DNA of 64,000 bases from Balamuthia mandrillaris (lineage: Eukaryota; Discosea; Longamoebia; Balamuthiidae): the NCBI GenBank assembly GCA_031835245.1, contig JAVKOQ010000082.1, forward strand, positions 124,001 through 188,000, in the 5' to 3' direction. A program made the translations under genes and the position numbers. This document shows positions 1 to 8,375 of this stretch, piece by piece (positions within the stretch are counted from its first letter, which is position 1; the number at the start of each line of letters is the position of its first letter). Below the pieces are notes generated by a model, which worked only from the letters and a program-made list of their open reading frames with translations, ran no database searches and was not told the DNA's origin.

Positions 1-1788
1 ATGCCCATCAAGTAGGAAAGCAACGAGAAGACGTTCGTGAGAGAGTATTCGACACTGTTGATAGTGCCTCGTTTGTTCTCCGGTACTGCCTCTTGCATGA
101 TTTGACGTTCTCTGATGAAAGAAAGACCAAAACAAGATAAGATAGAAGAAGGCAAAAAAGAAAAGCAGAATGGAAGGAAACATTACGCAAGATCGAAGCT
201 CCAAAGTCCTACTCTTGAGAGAATAAGAAACACAAGGAACATCCAAATGGCAGAAGCCTCCACAAACGACTCTCCAACATCCCAATGCAACCATCTTCCT
301 GCGCTCTCCAAGGTACTCATTATCACCGTCCCTCGGGAAGCAGCACCAAAGAAGAACAGCAAGCAGATCACCAAGCAAAAAGTCTGTTGCCATAGTGAAT
401 AGAGTCCAGTCTTCTCCTTGCCGTAAATTGTGAAAAGAGAGGGAGTGAGGAAGGTGGAGATCATGCCGACGGCAGCGGACACGGCCTGAAAGAGAGCGAT
501 GCTCAGCTCGGAGAGACCGTGAGCGAGGAGAAAGGCGGAGAGCAAGGCACCAGGAGCTAAGGCTGTGAAGAAGAGCAAGGAAAAGGCGAAACTGGCTAGG
601 AAGACCTCTTCGGTTTGCACGTAGGTTTTCCAGCCTTTATAGAGGTTCACAAATGGATTGCTCTTCTTCTGGCTTGTTTCTTTTGCTTGGGCTCGTGTTT
701 CTCTCCGTTGTATGGCTTGTTCTTCATCTTCGGTTTCAATGTGTTGTTCTTGGTTGCGTTGTCTCGCTTCTGCTTCTCTTTCTTCTTCCTGTTCTTCATG
801 TGGTTCAGTCGCAGAAGACGTTGCTGACATCAAACTCGTTTTAAGCTCTTGCATTTCTTGTTCTTCTTCCTCAATCTCTTCTTCTTTGATGACAACCGTT
901 GAAGAAAGCTTGTGGTGTAATGCTGGAACGCGATGATAGATGTAAAGCAACGCCAAGCTCTCTGGAATTACGGAAAGCACGTTCCAGAGGCAGACAAAGA
1001 GCAACGCTATCCGCGTGGAGGCGTAGTTCATGACGAGACCGAAAGCCACTGGCGCTGCCACTTTGCACAGCAGTCCTATTCGAGTTAACATTGCGTTGGC
1101 TGCTGTACTTTTCAAAACGCACAAGGAGATAAAAACATGTCAGTATTTGAAGAAGAAGAAGAAGAAGAAGAAGAAGAAGAAGAAGAACAAGAAGAAGAAG
1201 AAGAAGAACAAGAAGAAGAACAAGAAGAAGAACAAGAAGAACAAAAACAAGAACAATGTGAGCACCAGTCAGGAAGGTCTTGTTTTGCGCAGAGATTACC
1301 ACCACCCAGTCCTTGCTTACCGCGATGTTCTCAGCCATGGAGGCCAACGCAGCCACACCCCCAAACAAGTTGAGCACCCCAAACAAGCCCCAAATGGATG
1401 CCACCCTCCATCCCGCCTGAGGCTCCTCCTCGTCACCGTTACGCAACCACAAAAAAGCGTACAGGAGCAACGAACAGATGAACACCGACCCGTTCTGAAC
1501 GAAGAGGGACAGCAGCAGCACTTGCTTTCGCCCTTTGTGGTCGATCCATTGGCCCACCACGGTGCCGAACAGGACGCAGGAGAGCTGGCCGGTGAAGGCG
1601 AACAGGGAGGCCGGGAGGAGGGTGGTCGGAAACGCCTTGGTCAGCAGGATGGGCACAGCGAAGCCCCACATGCGGTCCCCCCAGCTGGACAAGAAGGTCC
1701 CCAAGTAGAGCAACCGCAGCAGCTTTTGGGTTTGCCGTTGGGGCATGGCCTCCTCCTCCTCCTCCTCCTCCTCTCTGCGTTCTTCCAT
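1..1788 (-). CDS. SLC40A1: Ferroportin (iron exporter), 3' end cut by window
   Basis: This gene encodes a plasma- or endomembrane Fe2+ exporter of the major facilitator superfamily. The product starts at 1788 and shows the family hallmarks in order: LYLGTFLSSWGDRMWGFAVP in the first helix, then GQWIDHKGRK, KDWVVVIS, LTAANAMLTRI and LWSFDLA. After the second intron comes ERQIMQEAVPENKRGTINSV. Exons are about 1788-1266, 1100-187 and 111 to beyond base 1. The second intron (186-112, 75 bp) has clean GT and AG ends. The first (about 1265-1101) contains a TTC microsatellite on the sense strand. An acidic, Gln-rich loop of about 90 residues before NPFVNLYKGWKTYV is longer than in animal ferroportins. 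The C-terminal helices lie outside the window. The start is the first ATG of the long frame, followed by Glu-rich residues and MPQRQ, so initiation at that second Met is possible. Confidence 0.85.
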
Positions 1789-2478
1789 TGCCTTTGGAGG
1801 TTAGTTATGTTTTGTCTGTTGTGATCATGCCTCCTTAATTGTAAGGTGATGCGTCAGCTTTACCTGAATTTGCATATTATACACGTCACGTGCGTTATTT
1901 CTAGCAGATCAAAGTATTGATCTCCATCACCAATCAAAAATCAAAATTAAGGGTAACGATCTTAGAAAAGAAAAAAAGTGACCACGAGTGATGTCTCTCG
2001 TTGAGTCGTCCGTCGCTGCTTGAGGAACCGTCTCAGTTTGAGTCCTCCAACCGTTCCATTGTTTGCTGCTTTCATCTCTTCTGCGTTCCAGGGACAGCCA
2101 TTCTCACGCAACCACTTTTTTTTAATGTGAAACTTTTTCTCGAATTTCTACCTATAGTATTTGCAAAAGTTCTAACGTGTCCATGATTGGAGGAAAAAAA
2201 AAAGAGAGAGACAAGGAAGAAGAAGCCTCAAACGAAAGGAAAAGAAAAGTCCAACCACAGTTCCTTCTTGCTCACTCTTTCTCCTTTTTTTTCTGCTTTT
2301 TCTGGTCGTGTTCCCAACTCACGTCACAATTTCCAAAAATGGCATCAGAATCCTATAAAAGGATATCTAATTCGAATATTTGTCGATAAAATATCTTAAA
2401 AAGGGAAGGTCGACAAAAAATCCACAAAACAAAGAACGAAGGTTCTCTCTTTATTTTATTTTTCTTTTGTGGGGTTTG
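1789..2478. promoter_or_regulatory. Divergent intergenic region, ferroportin / F-box-arrestin
   Basis: This 690-bp gap separates two divergent start codons and so must hold both promoters. It is A/T-rich. A CACGTG E-box-like palindrome sits near 1886-1892 within cgtcacgtgcg, and a TGACGTGA-like site is near 2320-2328 on the reverse strand. I see no credible gene here; the short frames are low-complexity Lys/Glu. No iron-responsive-element loop (CAGTGN on a stem) was found in the ferroportin leader. Confidence 0.4.
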
Positions 2479-4394
2479 ATGGAGGAGACTACGACCAACG
2501 ACGCCGATAACAACAACAACAACAACAACATGGCGGAGATGGAGGATGAGGAGCTCGCCGACTTTGTAGTACTCGAGCGGGATCCTCCCGAAGAGTTTCA
2601 CGGGATGGCTTATCTGCCTTACGAGGTTTTTATGATGTTTCTCCTTTTAAAAAAAAATAACAAAATTACTGAAAAAAAAAAACAAATCTCTTTTGAACAG
2701 ATTTTACTTCAGGTTTTTGCCTTCCTGAGCATTCCGCAGTTGGCCAATGCAGGTAGTGTTTGCAAAGCCTGGGGCGCAGTGGCGGAAGATGACCACCTCT
2801 GGAAGGCTCTGCATGAGGAAGCCCAACAAAATCATCGGGTGGAGAATCACGGCTACGCCCACGGCAGAAATATTCGACAAAAGAGAAAGGGCATCAAAGC
2901 GGAGGAGAAGGACATATCGTGGAAGGAATACTTTAGACGGAAGTACGGCAAGAAGAAGGCCAGCCTGTTTGACTCGTTAGGATTGGAATCAAACGTGGTC
3001 GTTTCCTTGCATCTGGATAACTCTAACTTTTACGTCAACACTGGTACCTCTCCTTCTCCTTCTCCTTCTCCTTCTCCTTCTCCTTCTCCTTCTCCTTCTC
3101 CTTCTCCTTCTCCTTCTCCTTCTCCTTCTCCTTCTCCTTCTCCCTCCGTTTCTTGTAGGTGCTAAACTTCGTCGTTTTAACTCGCACAGAGGGCCAACTG
3201 TTGACAGGAGAGATAGCAGTAACCATTCGTCACCGCCAGATCGTTCACAATGGCTTGTTCCTTTGTCTTCAAGGCCTGGAATCCACTTATGAGACTAATT
3301 CTGAACACAAGCGGTCGACCAACCGTCGCACGTTGTTCGAGAAGTACTATACACTAAAGGGGTCTCTGAAATGGACTCAACGTCATGAACAGCAAGAAAC
3401 ACTCGAAAAAGGAACCTACCACATGCCTTTTTCTGCTACTGTTCCACACACTACTGCTGCTGGTATTTGTTCTTCCTTGTTCTCTTACCTTTGCTCTCCG
3501 TTCTTCTCTTTTTTTCGCTTTTATTTTTTATTTCTGCTTTCTTGCCTCTTCTTGCTTTTTCTCACTAATGAATAACCACCAGGAGAAGCTCTGCCAACGA
3601 ACTTTCATCGGACGGAGAAAGGCCTCCGCTTCTCCATTCACTACGAAGCCAAAGCGGTACTGGCCCTCCCCTGGCCCCACCTCAACGTCTGGTCTTCATC
3701 CTGCCCTCTGGCCTTCCACCTCTCCCCTCCGGCTGCCGCCCAGTTGCTGGTCCTCCACTCTGGTATCCACCGTCAGGAGGTCATCCATCCTTTCTTCCTC
3801 CGCGGTGGTCAGGTCCTCCTCCGCGTCACCCTCGACAGGAAGATCTTTCGCATGAACGAAGTCATGCGCGTAAACATCCACGTGGACAATTCTGAGAGCG
3901 CCCGCCCCATACAGGCTATCTATGCCCACATGGAGGAGCATCTAACCGCCACCCAAAACCAGAACGGTCGGAGCAAAACCAGAGCATTCCGGCTGGAGGG
4001 AGGCAGCAGGGGAAAGGTTTTCCCTGCACGGTTGGCTCCGGGAGAGGTATTGGACATGGAGGAGTCCTTTCCATTGGTGCCCTCAAGTTTTAAAGGCGGG
4101 TGCAGCATCTTCGCGCCAACCCTGATGCAGCACGAGTATCGCTTTGTGGTGAGGGTGCACTTGCCCTTTCCCTCCTTGGACTTTGGGGTGAGTTTGCCGT
4201 TGTTGGTGATGAGGCCGTTGGTGGAGGATTTGAACGAGAGGGAGGATGAAGAAGAAGAGGCGCAAGAAGAGGAAGAGGATGAAGAGGGCTTTGAAGATAA
4301 CGTGAATGAAAAGAAGGACCCGACAGTATCAGATATTGAAGCAGAGTTTGAATACGAAGATGATGGTGACGAAGAAGCGGAAGCCCAAGTCTGA
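2479..4394 (+). CDS. F-box protein with arrestin-fold domain
   Basis: The likely role is a substrate receptor of an SCF ubiquitin ligase with an alpha-arrestin-type module; this is inferred. Four exons are read as 2479-2625, 2701-3043, 3190-3462 and 3583-4394, all with GT-AG introns that restore one frame. The N-terminus (MEETTTND) carries an Asn run. The F-box follows, interrupted by intron 1: LPYE then ILLQVFAFLSIPQLANAGSV and a W in EDDHLWKAL. The arrestin N-fold begins with VVVSLHLDNSNFYVNTEGQ, where intron 2 splits the Glu codon, and runs through GEIAVTIRHRQIVHNGLFLC. The C-fold includes VLLRVTLDRKIFRMNEVMRV, SARPIQAIYAHMEEH and MQHEYRFVVRVHLPFPSLDF. The tail is acidic. Intron 2 contains a TCTCCT repeat. 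The domain calls rest on fold-like patterns, the F-box being the firmer. Confidence 0.7.
3046..3144 (+). repeat. TCTCCT hexanucleotide microsatellite in intron
   Basis: About 16 near-perfect TCTCCT units lie inside intron 2 of the F-box/arrestin gene. They are pyrimidine-only on the sense strand and sit between the donor at 3044 and the acceptor at 3189. Confidence 0.9.
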
Positions 4395-4494
4395 AAACAG
4401 TGGCGTTGACGAAAGAATAGTCTTTCTTTTTTTCATACACTTTTTTGTACAGCAGCAGGACAACAAAGTTATTTGTCTTTATTCTGGTTTCTTT

Positions 4495-4780
4495 TCTTCA
4501 GAAGCATTCTCTGTTGCCCATTTCGCCACTTCATGATGACCATGCTCCTCGGCCACATAGTAAGTCTCCTCGTCCCAAGGGCGTCCATTCTCTCTCGCCC
4601 ATTTCAGCTTTCAAAACCTCCACATGTCCGTTCGTTGCTGCCCCGACACAAGCCTCCTCGTCCCAAGGACAGCCCACTTCAAAACTTCCCAATGTCCATG
4701 CCATGCAGCTGCTCTGCAAGTCATATTACCCCAAGGACACCCGTCCTCTCTGACCCATTTCAGCGGGTACTCTCTCTGTG
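4495..4780 (-). pseudogene. Decayed GCPW ankyrin-like repeat fragment
   Basis: Reading the minus strand gives recognisable units of the same repeat family as the intact gene at 6503-8077: LKWVREDGCPWGNMTCRAAA, GCPWDEEACVGAATNGHVEV and LKWARENGRPWDEETYYVAE. They lie in different frames. One junction has lost the residues between a VLKWA end and the next GCPW, and another shifts frame just after HVEVLK. No start codon, F-box or continuous frame spans the three units. This is best read as a relic of a former tandem paralogue. An unrecognised short-exon gene is less likely, because the breaks have no splice signals. Confidence 0.65.
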
Positions 4781-4939
4781 CCGCCCACTACTTTTTTTTT
4801 CCACCTTTTTTTTTTGTTCGATAAACCCAACGGATTTTCGCGGAAAGTTTTAATTCTAGGAAATTTCGTTTGCCCAGCTGATGTCAGACTCCATTTTTCC
4901 CGCCAAATTTTTTCCCCAAACAAACCCGCTTTCATCAGC

Positions 4940-4940
<1 letters not shown>

Positions 4941-5010
<70 letters not shown>
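4941..5010 (+). repeat. GA dinucleotide microsatellite
   Basis: This is a near-continuous GA run with a few AA interruptions. It lies just before the ATG of the acidic gene at 5013 and so probably sits in its leader or promoter. Confidence 0.85.
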
Positions 5011-5012
5011 TG

Positions 5013-5540
5013 ATGGAAGTTTTTCATGGAGAAGAAGAGGTAGCAGAGGACAAAGCGGAAGAGGCAGCCGCAGAGGAAGAGGAAGAAGCCGCGGTGTTGG
5101 TAGGAACGGTAGCGCTCACCACGACCATGATCTTTGTGTTTAGCCGTCATGACGGGGATCTTGGGTACTGCCTGCACTTTTTTTAATATCTTCTTTTTGT
5201 TTCGCATTGTTTTTTTTTTTAAGTTTAGTTTAAAAACTCAATCTTAAAAACATATTTTTAAAAAAAGGATAGTGCTCTGACGTTGAGGCAACTGATGAGA
5301 GCGATGGAGAAAGCGTTGGCGCTTCCCTCTGGCGCGCTTAAGAGCCACAAGGGGCTCATTCGACAGCTCCTTCCACAGATCGTTCAGGTGAGGTTTTTTC
5401 GTATGCTTTTTGTCTTTTCTTCTTTTTTTTTTTTCTCATCTTGGCAGAAAAAATAAAATAAAAAGGTGCAACAAAAGTTGGAAGAAAACGAAGAGAAGAG
5501 AGAACAAGGGACAAAGGAAAAGACGGCTCAGCCTCGAAAC

Positions 5541-5571
<31 letters not shown>

Positions 5572-5823
5572 AGAAAAAGAAAAAGAAAAAGAAAAAGAAA
5601 AAGAAAAAGAAAAAGAAAAAGAAAAAGAAAAAGAATTTGAAGAAGAAGAAGAGGAAGCAGAATACGGACTGCCCAGAGCAAACAAAACGAGTCCAACGAA
5701 AGTGTCTTTACGGCCGAAAAGATGTAGAGCCCAGAGGGAAAGAATGGAGTTCGAAGAGGAATTGAAAGAGCTCAACCCAAATGTCATTCTGGACTTCAAC
5801 CAGCGCACTCTTCGAAACCATTA
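5013..5823 (+). CDS. Acidic protein with DEK_C-like segment; frame broken in repeat
   Basis: No confident family. Exon 1 (5013 to about 5166) begins MEVFHGEEEVAEDKAEEA and is Glu/Ala-rich. An intron ending in ggatag joins it in phase to a segment starting LTLRQLMRAMEKALALPSG and continuing LKSHKGLIRQLLPQIVQ. Its pattern resembles the small helical DEK_C domain of chromatin proteins. The next intron (donor after 5390, acceptor near 5465) leads to VQQKLEENEEKREQGTKEK, a coiled-coil-like stretch. That frame then enters an AAG/AAAAAG repeat and emerges as unconvincing sequence. The neighbouring frame gives a sensible C-terminus (EFEEELKELNPNVILDFNQR) ending in TAA at 5821-5823. No GT exists inside the repeat to splice, so an indel in the repeat is the simplest explanation. 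The gene model is tentative. Confidence 0.4.
5545..5640 (+). repeat. AAG / AAAAAG microsatellite in coding exon
   Basis: Tandem AAG units change to about 11 AAAAAG units. Read in three frames they give poly-Lys, poly-Arg/Lys or poly-Glu/Lys. The flanking coding sequence appears to enter in one frame and leave in another. Confidence 0.85.
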
Positions 5824-5874
5824 AACAGACGAAAATGAAGGAAGGGAGTTGGTGAAAAGGCAACGTGAACGAGG

Positions 5875-6083
5875 ATGAACGGAAGAGAGGAGTTCGTCCT
5901 CGGCAAAGTCATCCAAGAGGAGCGCTCAGAAGGGCTCTTGGTATCATTGTAGTTTTATTTTTATTTTTTCTTTTTTTTAACGTGGACTTGCCCTTCTTGT
6001 GCTTCATTTGTTTCTTCATGGCCTCTCCCTTCTCTCAGGCCATTTTGTTCGTTATGCGCAGAGCTTCCAACGACAAATACTAA
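5875..6083 (+). CDS. Possible tiny two-exon ORF, 36 residues
   Basis: An ATG at 5875 opens MNGREEFVLGKVIQEERSEG. A consensus donor after 5940 (TTG|gtatc), a T-rich intron and a ctctcag acceptor at 6038 lead to AILFVMRRASNDKY and TAA at 6081-6083. The splice signals are good but the product is only 36 residues and matches no family I know. It could be a distal exon pair of the preceding gene or non-coding. Confidence 0.2.
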
Positions 6084-6120
6084 TAATTGGACCTCAAAGT
6101 CATTTTGAAAGCTCTTCGCA

Positions 6121-6402
6121 ATGGTTGCTATCGACTACAATGTTCACTTGGGTTTCTGTGACTCGGTGACCGACGTGAAGCAAGTGGAGGAGAGCATGGC
6201 GGACTGGCCTCTTCCGCTGAAGTCCTTTTGGCATCAATTCCAGTTGTACCGCTTGCAGGACCAACCCTGCTCCTGCAGGCCCATCCAAGGCTCCACCTAT
6301 TGTTTGAAGGTCAGCGACTATGGGTGTTGGGCCTCCGCTAAGCAAGGCTGTTGTCCCCTGGCCACAACTGCGGCTACTGCTATTGTTGTTAAGGGAGTGC
6401 AG
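6121..6402 (+). CDS. Possible Cys-rich exon of unknown gene
   Basis: An ATG directly after an in-frame stop opens MVAIDYNVHLGFCDSVTDVK and continues with a Cys-rich part containing QPCSCRPIQGSTYC, SDYGCW and KQGCCP. A donor-like GCAG|gtaaag follows VVKGVQ at 6402. Without splicing the frame runs on to 6645, where it would be antisense to the 3' end of the ankyrin-like gene. I recognise no family. The opposite strand is also open here for about 80 codons, so this is weak. Confidence 0.25.
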
Positions 6403-6502
6403 GTAAAGAAAAAAGACTTGGGTCGAAGCAGAAATATTCCTTTATTCTTCTACTGTGTCGCCTTCTTCTCTCCCTCTTGGAAGGAACAATTCTTCTTCTT
6501 TA

Positions 6503-8077
6503 TCATTTCGATGCGTCCATATCTTCTTCTCTCTTTCGTTTTCTTTCTTGTTTGTCCTTCCCCTGGTCTTCCTTCTCTTCTTGTTCACGCAGCCACTGCC
6601 TTACAGAGGGAGAGAAATCGCTCTCATATTCGAGCAGTATCTTAATCTTTTTCCTTGGACAACCACGCTCCTCCAACCACTTCACCACCTCCAAACGACC
6701 TCTGTCTAGTGCTTCGTCGAAGGTAGCTTCTCCCCAAGGACATCCGTTCTCATGAGCCCAGGCCAAAATCTCCAAGTGTCCACGCTTTACTGCGCCGTTG
6801 GTGGTGTGGATGTCCCAAGGGCAACCTTGCTCATGGGCATATTTCAGCACGTCAAAGTGCCCATAGTAAGCCGCCAAGGAGCACACCCAATCGTCCCAAG
6901 GGCATCCGTTCTCATGAGCCCACTTCAGCACTTCCAAATGTCCTCCTTCTGCTGCCCTCGTGCATGTGTCTTTGTCCCAAGGGCATCCGTGCTCCCGCGC
7001 CCATTGCAATGTCTCCACTCTTCCACCTGCCGCAGCAAAGCTACAGGTATATTCAAACCAAGGGCAACCTCTCTCCCTCAGCCACTGGAGAACCCGCAGA
7101 TCTGGAGTGATGCACGGTATCTTCTCCCAGCATCCAACGCTCTCAAGCCACTCCAACAAGCGCAAGTACCCAAACTGGGCAGCGCACCGACTGGTTTGTT
7201 GGGTTATGGGGTAACCTTGTTGGTAGGCCCACTGCAACACTGCTAAATGTCCTTCCATCGCTGCACGCGTGCAAAAGTCGGTGCCCATACTGCATCCTTG
7301 CTCTTTCATCCACTTGAGCAGGTCCAAGTGGCCCGTTCGTGCCGCCACGGCAGCAATCTCCTCCTCAGTCCAAACACTGTTGGCACAACCCCACTTTAGA
7401 ACTTCCAACTTCCCATTCCTTGCTGCTCCCAGGGCTCCCTCGTAGTGGTGATTGCACCACCCTCGAGGCTTCCAAGAACAGCCTTGTTGGTGAGCCCACT
7501 GGAGCACTTCCAGATGTCCTTGGATGGCGGCTTTGAAAGTTGTCCACCCATCCCAAGGGCATCCTTGTTCTCGAGCCCACTGGAGCACCCTCAAATGTCC
7601 AGCTTCTGCTGCTTTGGCGCACGTCGACTCGTCCCAAGGGCACCCTTGTTCTCGAACCCACTGGAGCACTCCCAAATGTCCACCTTCTGCTGCTTTGGCG
7701 CACGTCGACCCATCCCAAGGACACCCTTGTTCTCGAGCCCACCGTAGCACCTCCAAATGGCCACCTTCTGCTGCTTTGGCGCACGTCGACTCGTTCCACG
7801 GGCACCCTTGTTCTCGAGCCCACCGTAGCACCTCCAAATGTCCTCCTGCTGCAGCCGCCATGCAAGTCTCTGCCGTCAAACAATAGCCGTTCTCCAGTGC
7901 CCATTGCAGCAATGCCACAGAGCAACAAACCTGCTTGCTGGACAGTTTGAAGCGGAGCTCCTCGGGACAACACTGAAACCATCGCTTGCAAGTCCTGGCC
8001 GCCACCGCCACCACCTCCTTCGGCAGGTCGCGTCTGAAAATCACCTCCAACAGCTCACACGGCAGGAGTTCTTCCAT
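6503..8077 (-). CDS. F-box protein with GCPW ankyrin-like repeats
   Basis: A single-exon gene of 524 residues. The N-terminus MEELLPCELLEVIFRRDLPK followed by ARTCKRWF fits an F-box. The rest is about 15 repeats of roughly 27-34 residues with the core GHLEVLKWAREQGCPWDEST, the divergent ankyrin-like unit common in protists and giant viruses. Repeats 1-4 are nearly identical at DNA level, indicating recent unit duplication. The middle repeats are diverged (GYPITQQTS, GCWEKIP). The C-terminus is basic and charged. I start at 8077 because upstream codons in the same frame read as untranslated, Lys-rich leader. The likely role is a substrate adaptor in an SCF ligase. The relic at 4495-4780 is its broken relative. 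Confidence 0.8.
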   Translation of the reverse strand: MEELLPCELLEVIFRRDLPKEVVAVAARTCKRWFQCCPEELRFKLSSKQVCCSVALLQWALENGYCLTAETCMAAAAGGHLEVLRWAREQGCPWNESTCAKAAEGGHLEVLRWAREQGCPWDGSTCAKAAEGGHLGVLQWVREQGCPWDESTCAKAAEAGHLRVLQWAREQGCPWDGWTTFKAAIQGHLEVLQWAHQQGCSWKPRGWCNHHYEGALGAARNGKLEVLKWGCANSVWTEEEIAAVAARTGHLDLLKWMKEQGCSMGTDFCTRAAMEGHLAVLQWAYQQGYPITQQTSRCAAQFGYLRLLEWLESVGCWEKIPCITPDLRVLQWLRERGCPWFEYTCSFAAAGGRVETLQWAREHGCPWDKDTCTRAAEGGHLEVLKWAHENGCPWDDWVCSLAAYYGHFDVLKYAHEQGCPWDIHTTNGAVKRGHLEILAWAHENGCPWGEATFDEALDRGRLEVVKWLEERGCPRKKIKILLEYESDFSPSVRQWLREQEEKEDQGKDKQERKRKREEDMDASK

Positions 8078-8234
8078 TGTTATGATAGTAACGTTTGTTA
8101 TCACGTTTGAGGTTTTTTTTTTTTTTCTATGTTCTATGTTTCGTCTCTTTCTTGTTGTTTGTTTTCGTTCAAACGAAACCGAAACCACCTGCAAGTGGTA
8201 ATTAACCATTACACGCGGACTTCAACGACGAGAG

Positions 8235-8236
<2 letters not shown>

Positions 8237-8272
<36 letters not shown>
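8237..8272 (+). repeat. GA microsatellite
   Basis: A perfect GA run in the 300-bp gap between the start of the F-box/ankyrin-like gene and the stop of Brr2. No gene is seen in this gap. Confidence 0.85.
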
Positions 8273-8274
<2 letters not shown>

Positions 8275-8375
8275 AAAAGACTCTCCGGTGTTTCGGCAAA
8301 ACAAAAAAAAAGAAGTGATTGATCATCTCTTTGTTGGCACAGGAGAAGAGAGGGCTCAATAACAAAAAAAAAACT

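Noticed and set aside
1789-1900. Iron-responsive element in the ferroportin leader
   Set aside because: No CAGTGN loop on a stem with a bulged C was found.
7365-7991. 208-residue minus-strand frame within the GCPW gene
   Set aside because: It is an out-of-frame reading of tandem repeats; the in-frame reading gives the conserved GHLEVLKWA units.
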